The notes below the pieces were generated by a model. It did no database searches and was not told the DNA's origin. It saw only the letters and a list, made by a program, of their open reading frames with translations. 43,629 nt of DNA, taken from the NCBI GenBank assembly GCA_030526195.1, contig JAUNDG010000020.1, forward strand, positions 1 to 43,629, written 5' to 3'. This DNA comes from Lachnospiraceae bacterium. GTDB lineage: Bacteria > Bacillota > Clostridia > Lachnospirales > Lachnospiraceae. Each line of letters starts with the position of its first letter. Position 1 is the stretch's first letter. This document shows, piece by piece, positions 26,125 through 34,885 of this stretch. A program made the position numbers and the translations under genes.

Positions 26125-28146
26125 ATGCGTTTATTGCGGGACATCAAATTTTGGAAAAAGGTGATGCTGGGGTGTATCCTGCCACTTTTGATCATCAGCG
26201 TGCTCATCGGGAGTATGTCGTACACTAAGGCGCGGGAAACCGCGGTTCGCAACAGCCGCAGCAGCATCGCTGACGGTGTCAACCGGGTCGACAGCAGTAT
26301 CACGATCCGGGCGCGGCAGATTGCCGGCGCGGCGGATGCCCTGGTGCAAAGTGCAGCGGCTCTGAGCGAGATTTCCGGGAGCACAGCGGAGGCGCGGGAG
26401 CTCTTTTTTGAATTTATCTCCCCCTTCCAGGAGATCACATCCGCTGCGATCCTTGATGAAAATGGCCTTGTCTTCAGCACGGACGCTGAGGCTTCCTTCA
26501 CAAAGGAAGAGGCAGCGGTCCTTTTGGAGCGGGCGGCGCGTTATCCCGGCCGGCCTTTGTGGATTGATGGGGACGGCCTCTACGTCATCCGCAGCATCAG
26601 CGAAAATGACGCTTCCGAGGTGTTGGTGCTATCTCTTGATGCCCGGGTTCTGGGGCAGCAGTTGTTGTCGAAACAGAAGACTTTGAGCCAGCAGATTACA
26701 GCCATTTTCGCGGAGGATCGCCATATTCTGTATCAGGATAATGCGATTCCCGAGAATGTTCAGGACCTGATCTGGCAGCGCTATGCCACCGGTGCCCACA
26801 GTTTTACCGCGGACATGGATGGCAGCGGGATTTACTGTGTCACACAGTACAACGGTCTCACGGGCTGGGTCACGGTGTCCTATATCGATGAACAGGGGCT
26901 GTTTCCGGATGCGGATTATCTGCGCCAGTACATTGTGGTAGTGGTGCTTGCGTGTATCCTGGCCGCCGGTGTAATTTTGATGATCATGGCCCGGGCCATT
27001 TCACGGCCGCTGGGCAGTCTTAATAAAGCCATGAAAGAAGTGCAGGCCCAGCACCTCGATGTCCATCTGCCGGTGGATCGGAAGGATGAAATCGGGGAAC
27101 TCACCGAGTCATTTAACATCATGATGGCCCGGATCCAGGACCTCATCGACCGCGTCTATGCGGGCAAACTGGCTCAGAAAAATGCGGAGCTCGAAGCCCT
27201 TCAGGCCCAGATCAATCCCCATTTTCTGTATAATACCCTGGATTCCATCAACTGGATGCTGATCGAGCGGGATGAAATGGAGATCAGCGATGTGGTCGTG
27301 TCGTTGGGCAAACTCATGCAGTACAGCATGGACACCAGCCGGACTCAGGTGCCGCTTTCCGAGGAATACCGGAATGCGCTGGATTATTTCACGATCCAGA
27401 AGAACCGGCTGGAGGATCGGCTGGAGTATCAGCTGGAACTGGAGCCGGCACTGGAGGGGTATCTCATTCCGAAACTGACCCTGCAGCCCCTTATCGAAAA
27501 TGCCATTTCCCACGGCATCATTCCGTCCGGTCGTCACGGGCGGATCGTGGTGCGCACGGCCATGGAGCCGGACGGGATTGTTATTGCGGTGGAGGACAAC
27601 GGCGACGGTATGAACGAAGCGGAACTGGCGCATTTTCGAAGTCTCCTGTCCGGGGATAAGGAAGGGGCAGCCAACATCGGCATTTACAATGTGGCCCGCC
27701 GTCTGCGGCTTCATTTCAATGACCGGTGCCGCTTCGAGGTGGAGAGTCAGCCCGGGATGGGCACCACCGTGGCCCTGCATCTGCCGATCATCGGCGATAT
27801 GATCGAAGGCAATGGGCCTGCAGACAGATTACAGTCTGTTGATGCAACGGGACTTATTGATGCGGCGGCGGGTGAAAAACTGCCGAAATGCAATGAGGTT
27901 TACGGCCTTGACGGATTCCCGGGGGATATGAACGGGGAGGATGAGGGGCTGTCCGATTATGACGAAGGGCTTGACGGCAGTATGCCCACAGAGTATGATG
28001 GCACACATGATTTCGATGAATCGGTTGTCGGTGAGGTGAGCGGAGCCTATGATGAGGTGAACGCGTCCTATGATGAGGCCCTCGGCCTCGGCGACGACTT
28101 GATGAGACATGACGATGGCGACGATCCGCTGGATGCGCCGCTGTGA
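26125..28146 (+). CDS. YesM/LytS-type sensor histidine kinase with acidic C-terminal tail
   Basis: 673 residues; AGGAGG precedes the ATG. TM1 ~14-33, extracytoplasmic dCache-like sensor (~35-270), TM2 ~273-295, HAMP (~298-350), His_kinase domain with LEALQAQINPHFLYNTLDSINW holding the phosphorylated His, then HATPase_c with N box PLIENAISHGI and G boxes EDNGDGMN and GIYNVARRL. Beyond ~565 comes about 100 residues of acidic, repetitive sequence (several YDE units) that ordinary YesM kinases lack. The response regulator follows 15 bp later. The nearby BMP nucleoside transporter is a plausible target; ligand unknown. Confidence 0.93.
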   Translation: MRLLRDIKFWKKVMLGCILPLLIISVLIGSMSYTKARETAVRNSRSSIADGVNRVDSSITIRARQIAGAADALVQSAAALSEISGSTAEARELFFEFISPFQEITSAAILDENGLVFSTDAEASFTKEEAAVLLERAARYPGRPLWIDGDGLYVIRSISENDASEVLVLSLDARVLGQQLLSKQKTLSQQITAIFAEDRHILYQDNAIPENVQDLIWQRYATGAHSFTADMDGSGIYCVTQYNGLTGWVTVSYIDEQGLFPDADYLRQYIVVVVLACILAAGVILMIMARAISRPLGSLNKAMKEVQAQHLDVHLPVDRKDEIGELTESFNIMMARIQDLIDRVYAGKLAQKNAELEALQAQINPHFLYNTLDSINWMLIERDEMEISDVVVSLGKLMQYSMDTSRTQVPLSEEYRNALDYFTIQKNRLEDRLEYQLELEPALEGYLIPKLTLQPLIENAISHGIIPSGRHGRIVVRTAMEPDGIVIAVEDNGDGMNEAELAHFRSLLSGDKEGAANIGIYNVARRLRLHFNDRCRFEVESQPGMGTTVALHLPIIGDMIEGNGPADRLQSVDATGLIDAAAGEKLPKCNEVYGLDGFPGDMNGEDEGLSDYDEGLDGSMPTEYDGTHDFDESVVGEVSGAYDEVNASYDEALGLGDDLMRHDDGDDPLDAPL

Positions 28147-28161
28147 TCGGGAGGTTGTGCT

Positions 28162-28902
28162 GTGAAGATTTTGATTGTTGATGACGAGCCGAAGATCCGC
28201 AAGGGTCTTTGCAAGATCGTGGATATGAAGCCGGGGTGGTACGTGCCGGAATCCTTCGCGGATGCGGAGAGTGCCATCGCTTATCTTGAGGCCCACGAGG
28301 TGGATGTGGTCATCACGGATATTCATATGCCCGGGATGAGCGGGCTTGACCTCATCGAGAAAATGCGGGAGGCCTGCCCGAAGGTGGTGTTTGTGATCCT
28401 GAGCGGCTACGGGAAATTTGAGTATGCGCAGAAGGCCATCGACCTGGGCGTGAAAAAATATCTCATGAAGCCCACCTCTCCTTCGGAGGTGATTGCGGCT
28501 CTGGAGCAGATCGAGGCGGAGAATCTCAACAAGAGCGCGGCCTCAACGCCCCATCAGCCCACCAATAATCTCATCACGCAGCACGCCATGCAGTACGTGG
28601 ACCTGCATTACCGCTCCCGCATCACCCTGCGGGAAATGGCTGCGGCCCTTTACATTTCCCCGAACTACCTGTCCGACCTCTTCCGGAAGAACACCGGCAT
28701 GAAACTGTCGGATTATATCACCAACGTGCGCCTCGAAAAGGCGAAGGAGTACCTCCGGGATGTGCACTACAAGGTGGGGGATGTGGCCTCGCTGGTGGGC
28801 ATCGCCGATGCCCGGTACTTTTCCGGCCTCTTCCGCAAAAAATACGGCATGTCCCCCATGGAATACCGCAGCCGGTACGCCGCCGGGGAAGCCGATGTGT
28901 GA
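28162..28902 (+). CDS. AraC-type response regulator (YesN-like, short)
   Basis: 246 residues with a GTG start after GGGAGG. REC domain 1-120: VDDEPK acidic pocket, VVITDIHMPGMSG (phosphoacceptor Asp), LSGYGKFEYA and LMKP Lys. After a short linker (~125-140) comes an AraC HTH_18 domain: TLREMAAALYISPNYLSDLFRKNTGMKLSDYI and ARYFSGLFRKKYGMSPMEYR. YesN relatives usually have a longer middle region, so this is a compact version. Operon with the kinase, 15 bp apart. Likely activates transcription upon phosphorylation; the downstream BMP operon is the nearest candidate. Confidence 0.94.
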   Translation: MKILIVDDEPKIRKGLCKIVDMKPGWYVPESFADAESAIAYLEAHEVDVVITDIHMPGMSGLDLIEKMREACPKVVFVILSGYGKFEYAQKAIDLGVKKYLMKPTSPSEVIAALEQIEAENLNKSAASTPHQPTNNLITQHAMQYVDLHYRSRITLREMAAALYISPNYLSDLFRKNTGMKLSDYITNVRLEKAKEYLRDVHYKVGDVASLVGIADARYFSGLFRKKYGMSPMEYRSRYAAGEADV

Positions 28903-29321
28903 GCGGGCCCCGGAACACCATTTTTTCGAAAATGAGGCAGCGGGAGCACTGCAGTATGGTGGCAACCGAGAATACCATTTCCGAAAATGGGCTGTCCATG
29001 CGGCAGCATATCTCGTTCGGGACTAACGGAAATAATGATAATAAAGCTGAATAAGAAGGCTTTCGGCAACTGTGCAGAACCGGTCCAAATGCCGGCTCTG
29101 CATTTTTTCTCGGCATTTCTTGTTAAAGTAGACAAAGGAATGGTGCGAGAATGGCCCTTGCTTGAGCAATGGGGAGAGGATTTTTCGATGACTTCGTAAT
29201 ATCCTCTACAAAATCGGTAGATTATCGCCTATGAGATTTTTCTCAATTTACTATACTTGAGTTATGCCAAACATCCGCATGGGATGAGAGACATGGGATG
29301 GAAAAAAGGAGGTAAAACATT
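28903..29321 (+). other. Intergenic region upstream of the BMP importer
   Basis: Contains two GAAAATG copies, one inside CATTTCCGAAAATGG (28976-28990), the two-component terminator (29073-29110) and a TATACT (29252-29257) as possible -10 about 65 bp before the BMP gene. No gene recognised. Confidence 0.55.
29073..29110 (+). terminator. Intrinsic terminator after the two-component operon
   Basis: Stem TGCAGAACCGG (29073-29083) with CCGGCTCTGCA (29092-29102), one mismatch, 8-nt loop, then six T's. Confidence 0.88.
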
Positions 29322-30365
29322 ATGATGAAAAAGTTACTGGCACTTGTGCTGACCTCAGTTGTGGTTCTGGGTTCCCTGACCGGCTGCGGTGAAAAGAAAA
29401 ATGATGCTGCCGAAGGCGCATCCACAGAAGCTGCTGCTGAGACAACAGTCGCTGCCGAAGATCTGAAGATCGTTCTGCTGCTGCCGGGCGAGATCAACGA
29501 CCAGGGTTGGAACGCTTCCAACTACGCCGGCGTTGTAGCCTGCAACGAACAGCTGGGCACCAGCATGGAATATGTGGAAGCCGTTCAGGAAGCTGACTTC
29601 GAATCCACTTTCCGTGAATATGCCGAACGCGGTTATGACATCATCATGGCTGCCGGTTCTCAGTTTGACGAAGCTGCTGCCAGCGTGGCTGCTTCTTATC
29701 CGGACACACGCTTCATGGTTGTTAACGGTTCCAAGTGCGATGCCGATAACCTTTGCCCGCTGTTCCCGAAGGAATATGAAGCTTCTTACCTGGCCGCTAT
29801 CATCGCCGGCTACATCACAGAAAATGGTCAGTTCGGTATGATCGGTGGTGACCCGAATCAGGCTATGAAGGACCTGATGGCTGTTTACGGCAAGACTGCT
29901 GTTGAAGTGGCCTCAGAACGCGGTATCGAAGGCGCTGCTTACAACCTGGCTTATGCTAACAGCTGGAGCGATGTTGCTCTTGGTAAGCAGATGTCCGAAA
30001 GCATGATCGACGGCGGTGCTGACGTTATGTTCGCTTATGCCAACGAGCTGGGCCTTGGCGTTATCAACGGCGCTGTTGAAAAGGGTGCCAAGTATGTGGG
30101 CTACTCTTCAAACCAGAATGACATCGATCCGAACACTGTTGTGGCTTCCATCGACTTTGATTATGCCACTATGTATGTCTGGGCTATCGATCAGTATATG
30201 AACGGCAACCTGGCCGGTCACCAGATTGTTGAAGTTGGTGTTCCGGAAGGCATCTACTTCCCGGTTTACACAGATAACTGCCCGGGAGAAGCTATGGCAG
30301 CTTGTGATCAGGCTGTTGAAGATCTGAAGGCCGGCAAAGTTGACCTGAAGGCATTATTTGATTAA
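29322..30365 (+). CDS. BMP-family nucleoside-binding lipoprotein
   Basis: 347 residues; GGAGG lies just upstream of a tandem ATGATG. Signal peptide with lipobox LTGC, an Ala/Glu/Thr linker, then the BMP/PnrA fold from ~45: LLPGEINDQGWN, AAGSQFDEA, YPDTRFMVVNG, YLAAIIAGYITENGQFGMIGG and VDYS-type segments. These are the extracellular substrate-capturing subunits of nucleoside (purine/pyrimidine) ABC importers. First gene of the operon, followed by a hairpin that may raise its level over the membrane components. The Asn-Asp-Gln-Gly-Trp motif is characteristic. Confidence 0.93.
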   Translation: MMKKLLALVLTSVVVLGSLTGCGEKKNDAAEGASTEAAAETTVAAEDLKIVLLLPGEINDQGWNASNYAGVVACNEQLGTSMEYVEAVQEADFESTFREYAERGYDIIMAAGSQFDEAAASVAASYPDTRFMVVNGSKCDADNLCPLFPKEYEASYLAAIIAGYITENGQFGMIGGDPNQAMKDLMAVYGKTAVEVASERGIEGAAYNLAYANSWSDVALGKQMSESMIDGGADVMFAYANELGLGVINGAVEKGAKYVGYSSNQNDIDPNTVVASIDFDYATMYVWAIDQYMNGNLAGHQIVEVGVPEGIYFPVYTDNCPGEAMAACDQAVEDLKAGKVDLKALFD

Positions 30366-30394
30366 TCGTCTGTTCTTATCATAGCAACGAAACC

Positions 30395-30421
30395 TTCGGC
30401 CTGCCCTCGCGGCAGGCCGAA
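30395..30421 (+). promoter_or_regulatory. Intra-operon stem-loop between binding protein and ATPase genes
   Basis: Perfect 11-bp stem (30395-30405 with 30411-30421), loop CTCGC, no T run after it. It is best read as an mRNA 3'-end stabiliser or partial attenuator allowing more binding protein than transporter. Confidence 0.7.
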
Positions 30422-30452
30422 AATGTCTCTGAAGATAGAGGGAGGAAGGCTG

Positions 30453-31976
30453 ATGGCTGTTCCCGTAGTAGAACTGCAGCACGTGACCAAGTGTTTCGCC
30501 AAGGTTGTGGCGAACAAGGACGTGTCACTGAGCGTTAATGAGGGTGAGGTCGTGGCCCTGCTGGGCGAAAATGGCGCCGGCAAGAGCACGATCATGAAGA
30601 TTTTATACGGCCTTTACGGTCTCGATGAGGGCAAGATCCTCATTCGCGGCAAAGAGGTCACCGTCAAAAATCCGGCGGATGCCATGGCACAGGGCATCGC
30701 CATGATCCAGCAGCATTTTTCGCTGGTTCCCACTCATACCGCCACAGAAAATATCATTCTGGGCAATGTGCACGGATTCATTCCGTTAAAAGATTACACT
30801 GAAAAACTGGAAAAAATAGCCGCTGAATACGGCTTTGAAGTGCCGATGGATAAACCGGTGGGCGAACTGGCCGTGGGTCAGCAGCAGAAGATCGAGATCC
30901 TGAAGGCACTGTATATCAACACCAACGTCCTCATCATGGACGAGCCCACCGCGGTGCTCACACCCCAGGAGTCCGATAACCTGATGACCTTCATCAAAGA
31001 CTTCACGGCCAAAGGCAACAGCGTCATTTTCATCACTCATAAGATGAAAGAGGTTATGGCGGTGGCCGACCGGATCGTCGTTATGCGTAACGGCGTGGTG
31101 GTGGATGAGGTGCGCCGGGAATCCACTTCCGAGCAGGAACTGGCCCGCCTCATGATCGGGCAGGAAATCGTGCCCCCCGAGCGGACCGAAGAAGCCATTT
31201 CCGAAAATGAGGTGCTCACTTTAGAAAATGTGTCTCTGAAGGAAAAACACAACGCCAAGGCCCTGCAGCATGTGAGCTTTGCCATTCACGAAGGCGAGAT
31301 CTTCGGTATCGCCGGCGTCAGCGGCAACGGCCAGGACGATCTGTGCGATGTGATCTGCGGCCTGAAGAAACCCACCGAGGGTCGGATTTTACTCAGAGGC
31401 GAAGATGTGACCAACAGCTCCATTCGCAGCCGCAACGGCCGGGGCATCGGCTATGTGCCCGTGGACCGCTACCGCGACGCCATGGTTATGGATATGAATC
31501 TGGCCGAAAATGTGCTGCTGAAGCGCTGTTTCGATAAGAACTGGTTTAACAAGGGCTTTATTCGCAGGAAAATGCTCAACGAGTACACCAATCGTCTGAT
31601 CGAAAAGCACCGTGTGAAGGCCAATGATTACGCCGATATGGCCGGCGGTCTGTCCGGCGGTAATCAGCAGAAGGTGGTGCTGGGCCGCGAGGTCGACCTG
31701 GCAGGGAACCTCCTGGTGCTCAATCAGCCCACCCGTGGTCTTGACATGGGGGCTGTTGATCGTATCCACCATGTGATCATGGAGGAGAAGAAGAATAAGA
31801 AAGCCGTGTTGCTCATTTCCACCGAGCTGACGGAGATTTTTGAAATGTGCGATCGCATCGCCGTTATGCATGACGGGGAGATCATGGGGATCTACCGGAA
31901 CGGCGAGCTGACAACACAGGAGATCGGCCTTCTGATGGCCGGTGTATCACTTGACGGGGAGGCAAAGGGCGAATGA
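30453..31976 (+). CDS. Nucleoside ABC importer ATPase, two fused nucleotide-binding domains
   Basis: 507 residues from the ATG at 30453 (GAGGGAGG upstream; an earlier ATG at 30423 has none). First domain: Walker A GENGAGKST, signature LAVGQQQKIE, Walker B VLIMDEPTAVL. Second: degenerate Walker A GNGQDDL, signature LSGGNQQKVV, and LNQPTRGLD with Asn in place of the usual acid, all typical for the RbsA/YufO group. It energises uptake of nucleosides with the two permeases. The start of the next gene overlaps its stop by 4 bp. Confidence 0.93.
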   Translation: MAVPVVELQHVTKCFAKVVANKDVSLSVNEGEVVALLGENGAGKSTIMKILYGLYGLDEGKILIRGKEVTVKNPADAMAQGIAMIQQHFSLVPTHTATENIILGNVHGFIPLKDYTEKLEKIAAEYGFEVPMDKPVGELAVGQQQKIEILKALYINTNVLIMDEPTAVLTPQESDNLMTFIKDFTAKGNSVIFITHKMKEVMAVADRIVVMRNGVVVDEVRRESTSEQELARLMIGQEIVPPERTEEAISENEVLTLENVSLKEKHNAKALQHVSFAIHEGEIFGIAGVSGNGQDDLCDVICGLKKPTEGRILLRGEDVTNSSIRSRNGRGIGYVPVDRYRDAMVMDMNLAENVLLKRCFDKNWFNKGFIRRKMLNEYTNRLIEKHRVKANDYADMAGGLSGGNQQKVVLGREVDLAGNLLVLNQPTRGLDMGAVDRIHHVIMEEKKNKKAVLLISTELTEIFEMCDRIAVMHDGEIMGIYRNGELTTQEIGLLMAGVSLDGEAKGE

Positions 31977-33037
31977 AAACAAAGAATAATGTGCTGCTTT
32001 ACAACATAGCAGCCGTGCTGGTCGGTCTGGTGATCAGTGCCCTGCTGCTTCTGTTTATGAAGGTCAATCCGCTGTCTGTCTGCGGCCAGGCCTTCAGTAA
32101 GATCGTCACCGACGGTTACAATCTGGGCGAGATCCTGGTGAAAGCCACACCGCTCATTTTCACATCCCTGGCCTTTGCTTTTACTTACAACGCCAACCTC
32201 TTTAACATTGGCGCGCAGGGCCAGTTCACCATGGGCGCGATCATCGCGGTGGCTCTGTCACTGGGTCTTCAGTCCGTGCTGCCCACTGTCATTCTGCTCA
32301 TTGTGGTCCTGATCGGTTCCTTTGCCGGCGGCGCTGTTGTGGGTGGTCTGATCGGTGGGGCCAAGGCCAAATTCGGCGCCAACGAATTCCTGGTCAGTAT
32401 GATGTCCACTTACGTCATCACCAACTTCATGGACTATCTGCTGCGGACTTCCCTGCAGGAGACAAAGGCCGAATATATGCAGACGGATGCCATTTCATCC
32501 AGCGCTTATCTGCCGAATATCATTCCCGGCACCCGCGTCCACTTTGGTTTTATCATTGCCGTGGCCGCCGCTGTGGGTGTGTGGGTTCTGCTTAACAAGA
32601 CCAACCTGGGTTTCCAGATCCGGGCTGTGGGTAAGAATCGTTTTGCTGCTCAGCTGGCAGGTATCAGCACCGGCCGGATCTACATTATCAGCTTCATGAT
32701 CGCCGGCGGTCTGGCCGGTATGGCCGGTCTCACCGAGATCAACGGTGTGCAGCACATGCTGCTGAGAGATTTCAATGCGTCTATCGGGTCCTATGGCATC
32801 GGGATTGCTATTCTGGCTAACGGTAACCCCCTTGGCTGTATCTTTGCTTCCATCCTGTTTGGCTTCCTGAATGTCATGGGCACCACGATGGGCCGTCTGC
32901 CGGGCCTCAATATCCCGGCCAGTATCATCGAGCTGATCGAAGGCATTGTTATGATCTGCGTTATCATTTCCTACGCAGTCCGCGGCAATGTCGAAAATAA
33001 GAAGAAAAAAGCTCTTATGAGAAAGGCAGGTGTGTGA
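31973..33037 (+). CDS. Nucleoside ABC importer permease (YufP-like)
   Basis: 354 residues, about nine TM helices. LFNIGAQGQFTMGAIIAV and the EAA-like loop with GGLAGMAGLTEINGVQ are typical of BPD_transp_2 permeases paired with BMP binding proteins. Overlaps the ATPase stop through ATGA and the next permease gene. Normal length. Confidence 0.92.
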   Translation: MKTKNNVLLYNIAAVLVGLVISALLLLFMKVNPLSVCGQAFSKIVTDGYNLGEILVKATPLIFTSLAFAFTYNANLFNIGAQGQFTMGAIIAVALSLGLQSVLPTVILLIVVLIGSFAGGAVVGGLIGGAKAKFGANEFLVSMMSTYVITNFMDYLLRTSLQETKAEYMQTDAISSSAYLPNIIPGTRVHFGFIIAVAAAVGVWVLLNKTNLGFQIRAVGKNRFAAQLAGISTGRIYIISFMIAGGLAGMAGLTEINGVQHMLLRDFNASIGSYGIGIAILANGNPLGCIFASILFGFLNVMGTTMGRLPGLNIPASIIELIEGIVMICVIISYAVRGNVENKKKKALMRKAGV

Positions 33038-33039
33038 GT

Positions 33040-33948
33040 ATGATTAATATTCTGACTCGTGCGATCATGATGAGTACACCCCTGCTGTTGGGTGCTTTAG
33101 CTGAAGTTTTTGCCGAACGCACCGGTATGATGATCTGTGCGATCGAAGGTATCTTCCTGATGGGTGCCTGGGGTGGTTTCGTAGGCACCTATCTCACCGG
33201 CAGTATGGCGGTGGGTCTGCTCCTGGCGGTGGCTTTGGGTATGACCATGGCAGCGCTCTATGCGTTCGTCACCGTTACCCTCGGTCAGCAGCAGGTTGTG
33301 ACCGGTACCGCCATGAACATTCTGGCCGTCGGTCTTTGTACCTATTTCCAGCGTGTGCTTTTCGGCGTTCCCACAACACCGCTGCAGATCAACACACTGC
33401 CGAATATCGAAATTCCTCTGCTGTCCAAGATCCCCGTGATCGGTGAGATCTTCTTCTGCCAGAACATCCTGACCTATTTTGCCTATCTGCTGATTCCGGT
33501 GGCCATCTTCGTGCTTTACAAGACAGCCCTGGGTCTGGCCATCCGGTCCTGCGGTGAAAATCCCGTGGCCGTGGACGTGGCCGGTCTTTCAGTCAACAAG
33601 ATTCGTTTCCTGACGGTGCTGACAGCCGGCGGTATCGGCGGTCTGGCTGGTTCCTTCTACACAGTCGGTTACCTCGGGATGTTCTCCAGCAACGTCATCG
33701 GCGGCCGCGGCTGGATCGCCTTTGCCATCTGCTTCCTGGGCAACTGGTCCCCGAAGGGTGCCATCCTGGGTACTGTGGCATTTGGTCTCGCGGATGCGCT
33801 GTCCATCTACTTCCGTACCGGCTCCACCATCGTGCCGACGGAGCTCATCATCGCTTTGCCCTACATCCTGACCATCCTGCTCACCATCTTCCGGAGCAAC
33901 TTCAATGTACCGGCGAAGCTGGGTATTCCTTATAAGAAGGAATCCTGA
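33040..33948 (+). CDS. Nucleoside ABC importer permease (YufQ-like)
   Basis: 302 residues from the ATG at 33040; a GTG at 33034 in the same frame would overlap the previous stop and cannot be excluded. AGGCAGG lies upstream. BPD_transp_2 family: LGALAEVFAERTGMMICAIEGIFLMGAWGGF and GLSVNKIRFLTVLTAGGIGGLAGSF. It completes the four-gene importer (binding protein, ATPase, two permeases). A terminator follows 46 bp after the stop. Confidence 0.92.
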   Translation: MINILTRAIMMSTPLLLGALAEVFAERTGMMICAIEGIFLMGAWGGFVGTYLTGSMAVGLLLAVALGMTMAALYAFVTVTLGQQQVVTGTAMNILAVGLCTYFQRVLFGVPTTPLQINTLPNIEIPLLSKIPVIGEIFFCQNILTYFAYLLIPVAIFVLYKTALGLAIRSCGENPVAVDVAGLSVNKIRFLTVLTAGGIGGLAGSFYTVGYLGMFSSNVIGGRGWIAFAICFLGNWSPKGAILGTVAFGLADALSIYFRTGSTIVPTELIIALPYILTILLTIFRSNFNVPAKLGIPYKKES

Positions 33949-33993
33949 TGACATGGCCATTAACACAATAAGACATGTGTTTCCTATCCCAAT

Positions 33994-34030
33994 AAAAAAT
34001 CTCCCGGGTGTCTGCCCGGGAGATTTTTTT
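33994..34030. terminator. Perfect bidirectional terminator
   Basis: Fifteen-bp perfect stem (33994-34008 with 34015-34029), 6-nt loop, A6 on the left and T7 on the right. It separates the importer from the convergent STAS gene, whose stop is 12 bp away. Confidence 0.95.
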
Positions 34031-34041
34031 ATGCTTTTCAA

Positions 34042-34341
34042 TCAGCCCTCGATTGTGAGGATATCTGAGAAACCTGTGATCTCGAAAACTTCCATAACGG
34101 CATCGTTGACGCCTGTGAGCTTCAGAGAACCAACCTTGCTCATTTTCTTCTGAGCACCCAGCAGGACGCGAAGGCCGGCGCTGGAGATGTATTCGATGCC
34201 TGTCATGTCGATGACCAGGTCTGTGACAGCATCATCAAGGCCGTTAACGGTAGCTTCCAGTTCCGGAGCGGTCATGGTGTCGAGACGACCGGCAAGCTTC
34301 AGAGTAGCGGCAGCATCATTTTTTAAAAGATCAATTGTCAT
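34042..34341 (-). CDS. STAS-domain anti-sigma factor antagonist
   Basis: 99 residues from the ATG at 34341, preceded by AAAGGAG; the open frame extends upstream without a site. STAS domain: LAGRLDTMTAPELE, LVIDMTGIEYISSAGLRVLLGAQK with the Ser pair, of which one is the usual phosphorylation site, and FEITGFSDIL. SpoIIAA/RsbV-like proteins bind the anti-sigma kinase when dephosphorylated. Third gene of the minus-strand module, 133 bp after the kinase gene, so it may have its own promoter. Confidence 0.93.
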   Translation of the reverse strand: MTIDLLKNDAAATLKLAGRLDTMTAPELEATVNGLDDAVTDLVIDMTGIEYISSAGLRVLLGAQKKMSKVGSLKLTGVNDAVMEVFEITGFSDILTIEG

Positions 34342-34474
34342 GAGTAAAATCTCCTTTGAGTATGTTCTGTCTTTATCCGCGCACCGCATTGCCTTGGCTG
34401 ACAAGTCAGATGGCCCGTGCCCGGTTTTGTTTAGATTCATGAGGCCTGTGCATTTTCATGGCCTCTAACCTACA

Positions 34475-34885
34475 TCATAGCACTTTTGTCATGGTGAGGC
34501 AATTCTCACCATTTTCATAAACGTAATTTACTGTGTCCATGGTTTTCTTTGTGATGAAGATCCCCAGACCCCCGATGTCCCGCTCCTCGGCGGATAGGGT
34601 CACGTCCGGATCTTCGTGGGCCAGCGGGTTGAAGGGGATGCCGCTGTCCCGGAAGGCAAAGGTGGCCGTGCGAGAGTCATTTTCATAAGAAAATGACACA
34701 GCGGCTGTCCCTTCACTGTCCGGATAGGCATAATGGGCGATGTTCACGAAGATTTCTTCGATGACGACGGAAATGCCGATCATCAGCTTCATGGGGCAGT
34801 CCACGGCTTCGAGGCTTTCCTCGAAGAAGGCCTGAACCTGGGGCAGCGCCTCTAATGTGGCCGGAAATACCTGTTCTTTTGTCAT
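34475..34885 (-). CDS. RsbW-like GHKL anti-sigma factor kinase
   Basis: 136 residues, HATPase_c_2. N box VIEEIFVNIAHYAYP, G1 box FRDSGIPFNPL with its Asp, and G2 box GGLGIFITKK are all present, so ATP binding should be intact. Such kinases phosphorylate a STAS antagonist and sequester a sigma factor or other partner. The ATG overlaps the phosphatase stop by 4 bp. No sigma factor lies in the window, so the output partner is unknown. Confidence 0.92.
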   Translation of the reverse strand: MTKEQVFPATLEALPQVQAFFEESLEAVDCPMKLMIGISVVIEEIFVNIAHYAYPDSEGTAAVSFSYENDSRTATFAFRDSGIPFNPLAHEDPDVTLSAEERDIGGLGIFITKKTMDTVNYVYENGENCLTMTKVL

